From positions 1 through 28,587 of the forward strand of contig CAZZVE010000045.1 of the NCBI GenBank assembly GCA_964657325.1: a stretch of 28,587 bases of DNA, read 5' to 3'. The position numbers and the translations under genes are program-made. The stretch is from JBBQVS01 sp964657325 (lineage in GTDB: Bacteria; Chloroflexota; Ktedonobacteria; Ktedonobacterales; Ktedonobacteraceae). Shown one piece after another: positions 7,550 through 14,776 of this stretch. Every line of letters begins with the position of its first letter. Within the stretch, counting starts at the first letter, position 1. The notes under the pieces are model-generated. The model did not search any database. It was not told where the DNA came from and saw only the letters and a program-made list of their open reading frames with translations.

Positions 7550-7930
7550 TTAACTGACTATAACCTTGATTTGCATGCCTGCGTGAATAGTGCAGTACAA
7601 ATTAAATGAGCCAGCTTGCGTGAATGGGCCAACAGCAGAAGCACCACCTGCAATACTCACGTTTACCTTAGGGGCACCTGCCTCTTGTTTGGGGACTTGA
7701 GCGGAGCCTTGCCAGGTGCCATTGACGATAATGTGCTGAACAGCTACGTCGTCAACAAGAATAAGCTTCTGACCCTTTTTGACGTTGATAGAGGCAGCTT
7801 TAAATGCTGCATTACCCATATGCGCTTGTGGACCACTGTTCAATGAGGATGCATCAACGATGGTGCATGCCGCGAAGAGGACTGTCATGAGTGCGAACGC
7901 AACCATGCCTACAATTACTTTCTTATACAT
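7550..7930 (-). CDS. Cupredoxin (plastocyanin-like) lipoprotein
   Basis: This is a small blue-copper-type protein (126 aa) tethered outside the membrane. A signal peptide with lipobox VLFAAC (C22) is followed by one cupredoxin fold. The type 1 copper ligands are all visible: H66 in VQHIIVNG, then C113, H116 and M119 in LYCTIHAGM. Family members usually carry one electron between redox complexes or buffer copper. The frame also opens with an ATG at 7943-7945, but the strong GGAAGGA sits 5 nt before the ATG at 7928-7930, so the shorter start is preferred. Promoter boxes at 8001-8029 and a terminator at 7487-7543 make it a single-gene unit. No oxidase or nitrite reductase partner lies nearby. 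Confidence 0.88.
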   Translation of the reverse strand: MYKKVIVGMVAFALMTVLFAACTIVDASSLNSGPQAHMGNAAFKAASINVKKGQKLILVDDVAVQHIIVNGTWQGSAQVPKQEAGAPKVNVSIAGGASAVGPFTQAGSFNLYCTIHAGMQIKVIVS

Positions 7931-8000
7931 AAAGTTCCTTCCCATTATATGATAGCTTTGTGTATGTTTCCTGATACACGTCTGAATTGTGCTCTATGTA

Positions 8001-8029
8001 ACTATAACAAAAATGTTCCCACATAGCAA
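8001..8029 (-). promoter_or_regulatory. Sigma70-type promoter for the cupredoxin gene
   Basis: The minus strand carries TTGCTA (8024-8029), 17 nt, then TATAGT (8001-8006). Transcription would begin near 7994, about 64 nt upstream of the ATG. Confidence 0.5.
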
Positions 8030-8139
8030 AAAAATGGACCAATTTCATTTCTCCTCGTCGGAAGAGAGGACGCTATTTATAATTGTCTGCTTCTCTCCTA
8101 TTTGTAGCAAGCTAAAAAAGTAGTTCACTCTGTGCCCTA

Positions 8140-8148
8140 TGGTATACT
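8140..8148 (+). promoter_or_regulatory. Possible extended -10 promoter for methionine aminopeptidase
   Basis: TGGTATACT is an extended -10 box. Transcription from it would begin near 8155, which is downstream of the GTG at 8132 but upstream of the TTG at 8189. No clear -35 is present. Confidence 0.35.
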
Positions 8149-8188
8149 GAAACCTCTATTGAGTTCTAAAGAGAAAGGAAAGACACTC

Positions 8189-8932
8189 TTGGTTGCAGCA
8201 ACACAAGCATCTATAGAAGGATTGCTACGGGCTAATCAGGCAACGGCACGACTTTTAAAAAATCTCGCAGCTATGGCTCGTCCAGGTACGACTACTCAAG
8301 AACTGAACGAGTATGCGATGGACTATATGGCTCAATTGGACGCGGTGCCAGTATTTTATACGGAGGAAGGCTTCCCAGGCTGTATAAACACCTCTGTGAA
8401 CGATGTTGCTGTTCATGGAGTACCAGGGAGTCAGAAGCTGAAAATAGGTGATGTGCTGAGTATTGATGCTGGAATGCTTTTGGATGGCTATGCTGGCGAT
8501 TCTACGATATCCATTGCTGTAGGTAAGATCAGTTCCAAACATCAGCATCTCATTGATACCACCTACGAGGCAATGATGGAGGGTATTCGAGCTGCCTTGC
8601 CGGGAAAGCGTATTGGCGATATCGGACATGCAATACAAAGCTTTGCTCAGTCACGAGGCTTTAGCGTAATACGCGAGTATATAGGACATGGCCTGGGTCA
8701 ACGCATGCATGAACCGCCAGATGTGCCTAGTGTTGGTCGTCCTGGCACAGGCTTAGTGATACCAGAAGGACTTGTGATTACGATTGAACCAATACTGGTG
8801 GAGAAATCGGCACGTGTGAAAGTTGATGCAGATGGATGGACAGTACGCACTATAGATGGCGGGTGGGCGGCACAGTTTGAGCACACTGTGCTGATCACTC
8901 GGCAAGGCGCAAGAATCTTGAGCGAACTCTAG
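8189..8932 (+). CDS. map: Methionine aminopeptidase, type I
   Basis: The enzyme removes the initiator Met from nascent proteins. On the 247-aa reading the substrate-pocket H76 (AVHGVP) and all five metal ligands are present: D93 (SIDAG), D104 (AGDS), H167 (IGHGLG), E200 (TIEP) and E231 (FEHT). There is no N-terminal zinc finger extension, as in other plain type I enzymes. The frame opens at GTG 8132, but no SD precedes it. AAAGGAAAG lies 6 nt before the TTG at 8189, and starting there gives the usual short N-terminus before the pita-bread fold; the longer reading adds 19 residues. The gene is isolated from the usual secY-adk-map-infA cluster, so this may be a second copy. Confidence 0.93.
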   Translation: MVAATQASIEGLLRANQATARLLKNLAAMARPGTTTQELNEYAMDYMAQLDAVPVFYTEEGFPGCINTSVNDVAVHGVPGSQKLKIGDVLSIDAGMLLDGYAGDSTISIAVGKISSKHQHLIDTTYEAMMEGIRAALPGKRIGDIGHAIQSFAQSRGFSVIREYIGHGLGQRMHEPPDVPSVGRPGTGLVIPEGLVITIEPILVEKSARVKVDADGWTVRTIDGGWAAQFEHTVLITRQGARILSEL

Positions 8933-8964
8933 GATTATACGTAGTCATCTTGTTTGGTTATGTG

Positions 8965-8999
8965 CGACAGTGATATGTATTTTTTGCATATTACTGTCG
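8965..8999. terminator. Hairpin between convergent genes
   Basis: The arms 8965-8977 and 8987-8999 pair over 13 bases with one mismatch (12 of 13; G-U when transcribed from one strand) around a 9-nt loop. It lies between the plus-strand methionine aminopeptidase stop and the minus-strand coiled-coil ORF stop. No long U tract follows on either side, so termination efficiency is uncertain. Confidence 0.5.
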
Positions 9000-9028
9000 A
9001 TTAAGTCCTGTTTTGTGGAAGGTAGCAA

Positions 9029-9256
9029 CTAGTGCTGTCTACCCTGTAGCTCCTGAATCTGTTGTTCCAATAGAGCAATACGAGCCTCTTGTTCCTGGCT
9101 GCGGCTTTCTGCTTGAGCTAAACGATTTTTTAACAAGTCGTTCTCTTCCACAATGTTTTGAGGATTGTTGCTATCACTCTTACGGCCTCGGTTGGGAACA
9201 ATTATTGTGAGCGAGCTACTGATCGCAGAAGTTATCAATGACAGAAGAGTTTCCAA
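9029..9256 (-). CDS. Small coiled-coil protein, unknown function
   Basis: This is a 75-aa ORF. Residues 1-20 are mildly hydrophobic (Ile/Leu/Ser rich), then a polar basic stretch follows. Residues 36-72 are a clear heptad coiled coil (for example LLKNRLAQAE and ARIALLEQQIQELQ). The start is TTG, preceded by AAAAGGTGG at 4 nt spacing. It begins 50 nt after the histidine kinase stop on the same strand and may be the last gene of that unit. The heptad pattern and the SD argue that it is real, but I recognise no family. It could be a small dimeric adaptor. Confidence 0.5.
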   Translation of the reverse strand: METLLSLITSAISSSLTIIVPNRGRKSDSNNPQNIVEENDLLKNRLAQAESRSQEQEARIALLEQQIQELQGRQH

Positions 9257-9306
9257 GTTGCCACCTTTTCTTTTTTGTTCGTCGAGAACATACGCTCTTT
9301 TAGAAG

Positions 9307-11241
9307 CTACTCTTGCTCAGGCTTATAAACCTGATTTTTTAAAGGGAGGGTTACTGTAAATGTTGATCCTTTACCCTCTTCACTCTCAACCGCTATATCT
9401 CCACCGTGTCTCATAATAACCTCACAAGCGATATATAATCCCATACCTAAACCTGGGAAGAGTGATTGTGCTCCATCAGAAACTCGATAGAAGCGATCAA
9501 ATATCTTGCTCTGATGCTCACGAGGAATACCAATACCATAATCGCGTACCTTGACGAAAACTTGATCTTGCACTGTTTCAATAGAAATATCAACGGTTGT
9601 TGCCTTTGGAGAATACTTGATCGCGTTGCTCAAAAGGTTCGTGAAAACTTGCTCCAATCGGTCTTTGTCCCCAACCAGATATTCGTCTGTACTACCATGA
9701 ATGGAAATCGTATATGTTGGACTTGTCTGTTGCACCATCTCAACGCTTTCACGAACAATAGCATCAATGGAGACATCATCCCGCGCATAGGTCAATTTTC
9801 CAACTTGTATTTTGGAAATGTCGAGCAGGTCCGCAATGAGTCGGTTGACTTTATTTATTTGTGTTTCCATTTTGGTGAAATAGTGAACAGCGTCTTCTAA
9901 ACCCTGTTTTTCAAACTGCTTTTTTTGTATCTGTGTCCAAGCTTTGATCGTGGTCATAGGAGTACGTAACTCATGACTTGCCATACTAATAAACTCATCT
10001 TTTTGAGCTTGTAGTTTTTTATATTCATGAATGTCTGTATTTGTTCCAAACCACTTCGCAATATGTCCATTATTCATCAATGGTAAGGCACGCCCTAGGT
10101 GCCACTTATACGTTCCGTCACCTGCTCGCAATCGAAACTCTATTTGGTAAAGTTGTCCGGTTTGTAAGGAGTGCTGCCACGCATGAAGACATGAGGGCAA
10201 ATCATCTGGATGAAGAAAGTTCTGCCATCCTGCTCCTATAATTTCGTCGGCACTTCGTTCAAAGTAGTCAACCGTCTGCTGATTCACGTAATCAAGTATT
10301 CCATCAGGCATGGCAGTCCATACCTGCTGCGGCATTGCATTGGCAAGGAAACGGTACTGCTCTTCTCTTTCTTCAACTTTCTGGCGCGCCAACACCTGTT
10401 GGGTAACATCGAATGCAAAGCTGACAATGCCATCAATCTGGCCAGCTGCATCATGAGTCGGTTGATACATAAAATTGTAGTATCGTTGAGTTGGTCCATT
10501 TGGCGTCACTATAGGTACTGCAATTTCATTCCCAAAGAATGGCTCGCCAGATTGGTAGACCGAGTCTAAAAGTTCATAAATACCTTGCCCTTCGAGTTCA
10601 GGCTGTGCTTCACGAACGGTTTTGCCAAGAAACTGACGATGCCCAAGTAGTGCAAGAAATTCTTCATTTACAAAGTCAAACACATGATCTGGACCCCTGA
10701 ATACGTTGATGATTGTGGGTGCCTCCATTAAAACAGAGGAGAAGTGCTGCTTCTGTGCTTCTACTTCAGCGAGTGCTTTTTGCTCACGAGCTAAGAGTTC
10801 CTGGCGAATCTCCTCTGCCTGTTTCCGCTCACTGATATCTCGAAAGCTTGCCACAAACGCAGTAACATCAGCTTCATCAAGGAAGTTCGTATAGGTCACT
10901 TCTACCCATCGATATGTTCCATCTTTATGCCTCGCTCGGTGTTCGACAACACTACTTCCATTTGCAGTCTCAAATAATGAGGTAAAAGTTGTCAAACTCC
11001 GTTCCTTATCATCGGGGTGAAGCAAATCAAAGCGGTTTTTTAAATGAATGTATTCCTCAGGTGTGTACCCCAATATATGCTCGATAGCAGGACTGATATA
11101 GAAGATATTTTTGTCTCGATTATAAAGAGCTACGGCATATTTTGTCTTTTCAAGCAAAATGCGAAACCGTGCGTCACTCTGTTGAAGGACTTCTTGCTGA
11201 TGAGTGGCTATTGTATCTTTACTTCCTTGTGGTGCTGTCAT
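9307..11241 (-). CDS. Soluble PAS-domain sensor histidine kinase
   Basis: This is a cytoplasmic hybrid-free kinase (644 aa) without membrane helices. Three PAS/PAC units cover about 24-140, 160-285 and 290-410, suggesting sensing of small ligands, redox state or light-type cofactors inside the cell. The HisKA domain follows with the phospho-acceptor H423 in MASHELRTP. The ATPase domain has an N box (NLLSNAIKYSP), a G1 box (DYGIGIP), an F box (IFDRFYRV) and a G2 box (GLGMGLYIA). The frame can start at a TTG at 11253, but GAGGAAAAGA sits just before the ATG at 11239-11241, which I prefer. No response regulator is fused or directly adjacent. The nearest receivers are at 12854-13267 and 13683-14093. 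Confidence 0.95.
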   Translation of the reverse strand: MTAPQGSKDTIATHQQEVLQQSDARFRILLEKTKYAVALYNRDKNIFYISPAIEHILGYTPEEYIHLKNRFDLLHPDDKERSLTTFTSLFETANGSSVVEHRARHKDGTYRWVEVTYTNFLDEADVTAFVASFRDISERKQAEEIRQELLAREQKALAEVEAQKQHFSSVLMEAPTIINVFRGPDHVFDFVNEEFLALLGHRQFLGKTVREAQPELEGQGIYELLDSVYQSGEPFFGNEIAVPIVTPNGPTQRYYNFMYQPTHDAAGQIDGIVSFAFDVTQQVLARQKVEEREEQYRFLANAMPQQVWTAMPDGILDYVNQQTVDYFERSADEIIGAGWQNFLHPDDLPSCLHAWQHSLQTGQLYQIEFRLRAGDGTYKWHLGRALPLMNNGHIAKWFGTNTDIHEYKKLQAQKDEFISMASHELRTPMTTIKAWTQIQKKQFEKQGLEDAVHYFTKMETQINKVNRLIADLLDISKIQVGKLTYARDDVSIDAIVRESVEMVQQTSPTYTISIHGSTDEYLVGDKDRLEQVFTNLLSNAIKYSPKATTVDISIETVQDQVFVKVRDYGIGIPREHQSKIFDRFYRVSDGAQSLFPGLGMGLYIACEVIMRHGGDIAVESEEGKGSTFTVTLPLKNQVYKPEQE

Positions 11242-11327
11242 TCTTTTCCTCAATCTCAGGTAAAACAGCTCTACTGTTCATGGGAGGAGTCTATTCTAGC
11301 GACTCATCTCAAGAACATTATATCATT

Positions 11328-11374
11328 GCTCCTCTTCCTGCCAGTACTATTTTGGTAGATGCAGGAAGAGGAGC
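11328..11374 (-). terminator. Hairpin between the AI-2E permease and histidine kinase genes
   Basis: The arms 11328-11341 and 11361-11374 are perfect 14-bp reverse complements with a 19-nt loop. It lies 43 nt after the permease stop codon. There is no U tract on the minus strand. A TATAAT box at 11317-11322 follows and could start kinase transcription. Confidence 0.5.
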
Positions 11375-11417
11375 TGAGAAGAGATGGGTATAAGGAATGA
11401 TAGTATGCACCAGCATC

Positions 11418-12593
11418 CTAAGAAAGCTTTGCCTCTGAGGAATGCGTAGGTGTATCTGAGAGACTATCCGCTATCTTATCTGCTATTCCTGCTTTTGTCT
11501 CCTCGAACTGTTCAGGACGTGTCTCACGCCAGTGTATCCACAGCGCGATCAGAAGTGCTTGTAAGACTCCTGCAAGTGGAGAGGCGAACAGGGCACCAAC
11601 GATTCCAAAGAGTTCAGCACCCGCGATCAAGGCTGCGATAGAGACAATGGGATGAAGTCCCACAGCTTTACCGACGATACGTGGTCCGATGATATCGCCT
11701 TCGAGTACATGAACAACGATAAAGTAAATCAATACACCGAGTGCGATCAACCATCCCTGTGTCAACGCGACTACTGTACAAATGAGGCCAGAGACGAGTG
11801 TTCCCAGGATGGGAATGAACTCCAAGATGAATGCAAGGACGCCTAGCAAAAGTGCGTAGGGAACGTGAAAGACGGTTAAGCCACCGCCAACAAGAACGCC
11901 GATAAGCACGGAGAGAAGGACTTGACCGCGAATGTAGCCGCCTACGACTCGTTGAAGCGTATCAAGCAAAAAGTTCGCCTGTGCCGCTTGAGGCATGTTC
12001 GTGCGAAACCATGTTGTGATTCGAGACCCATCAATGAGGAAGTAGATGCTGAGAACGGCAACGACGACCACATCTAATAAGAAGCTGAAAAATCCCGTGA
12101 GCAGTGGAAGAGTACTAGTGGCAATCCCCTCAATACTTGCGATGATTTGGGTACGAGCTGAGACGATTTGACTTTGTGAGATACCAAAGGACTGAATAAA
12201 CTGTTCCAGCGGTGTGAGTTGTCCGTTGCTTTTTGGCGTGAGCCAGTACTGCACAAAGGTTGAGAGTGTTCCAACTTGGTGAATCGCCGTACTCACGACA
12301 AAGTAGATGAGTAAGCTGACAACGCCAAGCACAACAATGTACATAATGAGAATAGCAAGGAAACGCGGCATGAAACGTTCCAAAAGTTTCACGCCTGGAG
12401 CAAGCGCATAAGCGAGGAGAGCCGCAAGGACTAAGAGAAGGATTGTACTCGCAATGTGTGCAGCTCCCCACAGGATGACTGCCGCAAGAGCAATCCATGC
12501 AAGAAAAGCGATGGGAATATCACGCCGTCTTGCCCATACAGTGGTTGAAGCTTCTGCACGTGGTACTAGAAGCGGACGAAGATTTGAAGACAT
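11418..12593 (-). CDS. AI-2E family transporter (PerM/YdiK type)
   Basis: This is an integral membrane permease of the DUF20/AI-2E superfamily (391 aa, the family's usual size is 350-400). A short cytoplasmic N-terminus is followed by about eight hydrophobic helices: two near 29-60, then 77-105, a soluble stretch at 110-165, and the rest from 167 to 355. Family signatures are visible: EFIPILGTLVSG and IIGPRIVGKAVGLHPIVS. The C-terminal 40 residues are polar. AAAGGAC precedes the ATG by 9 nt. Members have been linked to autoinducer-2 export, Na+/H+ exchange and indole-like efflux, so the substrate is open. The gene lies between a receiver protein and a kinase on the same strand. Confidence 0.9.
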   Translation of the reverse strand: MSSNLRPLLVPRAEASTTVWARRRDIPIAFLAWIALAAVILWGAAHIASTILLLVLAALLAYALAPGVKLLERFMPRFLAILIMYIVVLGVVSLLIYFVVSTAIHQVGTLSTFVQYWLTPKSNGQLTPLEQFIQSFGISQSQIVSARTQIIASIEGIATSTLPLLTGFFSFLLDVVVVAVLSIYFLIDGSRITTWFRTNMPQAAQANFLLDTLQRVVGGYIRGQVLLSVLIGVLVGGGLTVFHVPYALLLGVLAFILEFIPILGTLVSGLICTVVALTQGWLIALGVLIYFIVVHVLEGDIIGPRIVGKAVGLHPIVSIAALIAGAELFGIVGALFASPLAGVLQALLIALWIHWRETRPEQFEETKAGIADKIADSLSDTPTHSSEAKLS

Positions 12594-12853
12594 AGAGATA
12601 AAGTCCTTTCAGATGACTGGAGTGCATTCTACTTTAAAAAGAATAATGTTTAAAGAACATGCTGACTCGTGTTATGTCTAGTATGAGTATGAGACATAAT
12701 GTTAGACGGTATGGTCTCCAACTAAGTCACAGAAGTACCAGTGACAATGGTTTTTAAACGCACTACTGTTTGTTCTCACTTTTTGGCAAGACCATTATGT
12801 GTAGTTTAACAGGCACAGATAACGTAGAAAGCACGGCAAGAAAATATCTGTGT

Positions 12854-13267
12854 TTAGGACTTGGCGAATGTTTGCTCAATAATACTGAGGAGATCATTGA
12901 GTTCAAATGGCTTCTTAAGCAGAGCAACCTCACGATGTTTGGTTTCTTTCACAACATTTGAAGGAACACTTGCATGTAAGAAGACAATAGGAGTCTCTTC
13001 TTGTCCTTGTGTTAAACGAAGATGGTCGTAAAATGCAAATCCGTCAATTTCGGGAAGGTGATCGTCCAAAAGAATGAGGTCAGGTACGATGTCCTTGAGT
13101 ATTTGCAACGCTTCTCTCCCATTTGCGACAAGCAGCACAGCATAGGTGGGTTCTGAAGAAATGGGAAGAGTGATAAATTCAGCAATACTCGCGTCATCTT
13201 CAACGAAGAGGATTGCTTTAAGTGAGAATTGGGTCTTGACTAGAGACCGGGTGTCATTATGAAGCAT
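12854..13267 (-). CDS. Stand-alone response-regulator receiver protein
   Basis: This is a CheY-like single-domain regulator (137 aa) with a 16-residue N-terminal extension before the first strand. The acidic pair is D24/D25 (FVEDD), the phospho-acceptor is D68 in LLDDHLP, the switch Ser is in FLHAS and the conserved Lys is in LKKPF. There is no DNA-binding or enzymatic output, so it should signal by protein contact or pass phosphate along a relay. GAGAGGAG sits 6 nt before the ATG. A promoter at 13422-13450 leaves a leader of about 148 nt that contains a 7-bp hairpin at 13303-13324. A weak 8-bp hairpin (12814-12852) follows the stop codon. Its partner may be the kinase 1.6 kb downstream. Confidence 0.92.
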   Translation of the reverse strand: MLHNDTRSLVKTQFSLKAILFVEDDASIAEFITLPISSEPTYAVLLVANGREALQILKDIVPDLILLDDHLPEIDGFAFYDHLRLTQGQEETPIVFLHASVPSNVVKETKHREVALLKKPFELNDLLSIIEQTFAKS

Positions 13268-13421
13268 CTGTAACTCCTCTCATGGAGAAAAGCTCAAACA
13301 TCCATGAAAATAATACATTTCATGAAGAGGATGCTGGAAAGAAGGCTCCATAACCAACACATGAAAGGGTATTGTAGTGTACCTATTCTATCACGAAACC
13401 TCATCCCACGTTCTCAGGAAG

Positions 13422-13450
13422 AGTATACCATCGACTAATAAATAAGTCAA
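13422..13450 (-). promoter_or_regulatory. Sigma70-type promoter for the receiver gene at 12854-13267
   Basis: The minus strand reads TTGACT (13445-13450), 17 nt, TATACT (13422-13427). It fits the consensus well and gives a start near 13415. The surrounding 415-nt gap (13268-13682) is AT-rich and holds no gene I can support. Confidence 0.65.
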
Positions 13451-13540
13451 CGCACATATACAAAAGAAAGTATTTTATAATGAATATAAATATTTCAAAG
13501 AATTATACAGAGATAATAAGAAAAATAAGGAATATTTCTT

Positions 13541-13570
13541 TTGATTTTCGTCTATTAAAGGTTGTATTTT
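13541..13570 (+). promoter_or_regulatory. Possible promoter for the receiver gene at 13683
   Basis: TTGATT (13541-13546), 18 nt, TATTTT (13565-13570) lies about 110 nt upstream of the plus-strand receiver gene. The match is moderate and the region is AT-rich, so chance is possible. Confidence 0.3.
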
Positions 13571-13682
13571 CTACGCTGTGACAGATAAATCGGAATGTTG
13601 CTTACCAGAATGTAATCCGAAAAAGCTCTTTTTATCGTAGACGTTGAAAGACGTGTGAAATTTGTAGTGAGGAAAAAGTAGT

Positions 13683-14093
13683 ATGAAGATTGGGTTGTTA
13701 GAGGATAATCCAGCGATTTGTGATTTGATTACCACGACGCTTGAACTGGCGGGGCATACAGTTGTTTCTTATACATATGGCATATCTCTTTTAGAGGCTT
13801 TGTTTACGGCGAATGGCGGCACTACATTATCGTTGTTGTATGATGTGCTGATTGTCGATTTAGGTCTTCCTGGTGAATTATCTGGTGTAGCTGTTATCAA
13901 TCAGCTTTACGAACGTATAGACCCTTCAACGCTTCCCACTGTTATTGTTTCTGGTGCAGCACAGCAAGAATTAGATGCCGTTCACAAGCGTCATCCAACT
14001 CTTGCAATTCTACGAAAGCCCTTCAATATAAAGACATTGTTAGCTGTTATAAATGAGCTATATTACGGGACTCAGAAGAAATCCGTCTATTAA
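13683..14093 (+). CDS. Stand-alone response-regulator receiver protein
   Basis: This is a second single-domain receiver (136 aa), read in the opposite direction to the first. The acidic pocket is E7/D8 (LLEDNP), the phospho-acceptor is D59 in LIVDLGLPG, the switch residue is in IVSGAA and the Lys is in ILRKPF. A short insert (GELSG) follows the phosphorylation loop. No output domain is present. GAGGA lies about 9-10 nt before the ATG. It shares little sequence with the other receiver, so it is not a recent duplicate. It ends 25 nt from the convergent small membrane-protein gene. It may be phosphorylated by the soluble PAS kinase or by an unlinked one. Confidence 0.93.
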   Translation: MKIGLLEDNPAICDLITTTLELAGHTVVSYTYGISLLEALFTANGGTTLSLLYDVLIVDLGLPGELSGVAVINQLYERIDPSTLPTVIVSGAAQQELDAVHKRHPTLAILRKPFNIKTLLAVINELYYGTQKKSVY

Positions 14094-14118
14094 GATAATT
14101 TTTTCTCTAGTAATGGTT

Positions 14119-14325
14119 TCATTGCTTTTGAAAGTATCCAACAATGCCAACGACAACACCGACCAAGATGAATAGAATTGATACAACAGGAAGGTAGTTT
14201 AATAACAGGTCTGCTGGTATCAGGTAAAAATTCCTAAAGAGGTAATAGTTATCTCCCGGTTGTGCAAGACCTACTCCAAGTAAGGCAATGATAGTACCTA
14301 GCAGCATTGTTTTTGTTGATTTCAT
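14119..14325 (-). CDS. Small two-helix membrane protein
   Basis: This is a 68-aa protein of unknown function. The first hydrophobic helix is about 7-22 (MLLGTIIALLGVGLA) and the second about 41-64. A short loop rich in Tyr, Phe and Asn lies between them, and the C-terminus ends in QKQ. AGGGAAG precedes the ATG by 7 nt, which supports it as a real gene. It is convergent with the receiver gene at 13683-14093. I see no motif that assigns a function. Confidence 0.65.
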   Translation of the reverse strand: MKSTKTMLLGTIIALLGVGLAQPGDNYYLFRNFYLIPADLLLNYLPVVSILFILVGVVVGIVGYFQKQ

Positions 14326-14562
14326 AACGTGTCTTCCCTGTGTTACATGAACGCATGTATTTAGGCTGAACGAAAGTATCTACTAGATACAACGCGAAAA
14401 GAAAAGCTAAGTACAAAAGGTACTGTTTCATTGGTCATCAATCATAGTGAAGGAGTAACGCCTTTTTAGGAAACGATGAAGTGAGGTATGGAGTTTGTGT
14501 TTGGCTAAAAAGATAATAAGTCGTGTTGCTACACGGTTGCTACTTTTTGTCAAGAAACTAGA

Positions 14563-14615
14563 GATAAAGAAACGTCTCAAGCCGCTTATGGACAGACTTG
14601 AGACGTTTCTTTATC
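14563..14615 (-). terminator. Terminator of the tRNA-Glu gene
   Basis: The arms 14563-14581 and 14597-14615 form a perfect 19-bp stem with a 15-nt loop, beginning 5 nt after the CCA end of the tRNA on the minus strand. The foot of the stem is AT-rich. The position makes a terminator role likely. Confidence 0.75.
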
Positions 14616-14620
14616 GTTCT

Positions 14621-14697
14621 TGGTAGCGCATACGGGATTCGAACCCGTGGTCTCCGCCTTGAGAGGGCGGCGTCCTAGGCCGCTAGACGAATGCGCC
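14621..14697 (-). tRNA. tRNA-Glu (anticodon CTC)
   Basis: A full cloverleaf is visible on the minus strand. The acceptor stem pairs GGCGCAT with ATGCGCT, giving a G1-U72 wobble at the top. The anticodon arm is CCGCC-CTCTCAA-GGCGG, so the anticodon is CTC, reading GAG. The T arm has the GGTTCGAATCC motif. The 3' CCA is encoded. The D arm (TTCGTCTAGCGGCCTAGGAC) is the common tRNA-Glu type. It is transcribed alone from the promoter at 14747-14775. Confidence 0.95.
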
Positions 14698-14746
14698 ATG
14701 GGGCCTCGTGAGTCCACTCTTTGTAAGAGGTTTCTTCACGAAGCTA

Positions 14747-14775
14747 ATAATACTCCTCTACTGTGCACTTGTCAA
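14747..14775 (-). promoter_or_regulatory. Strong sigma70-type promoter of tRNA-Glu
   Basis: The minus strand has TTGACA (14770-14775), exactly 17 nt, TATTAT (14747-14752). It starts 2 nt after the stop codon of the GH65 gene, and transcription would begin about 40-45 nt before the mature tRNA. Confidence 0.75.
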
Positions 14776-14776
14776 G

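Noticed and set aside
11317..11322. A promoter for the histidine kinase at the TATAAT box
   Set aside because: The box is good, but no -35-like hexamer lies 16-18 nt upstream, so I only mention it with the hairpin.
12672..12699. An 8-bp inverted repeat (TTATGTCT / AGACATAA) upstream of the AI-2E permease as an operator
   Set aside because: The arms are short and AT-rich and no regulator gene is adjacent; chance cannot be excluded.
12770..12961. A 63-aa plus-strand frame
   Set aside because: It overlaps the receiver gene antisense, lacks an SD and has no recognisable features.
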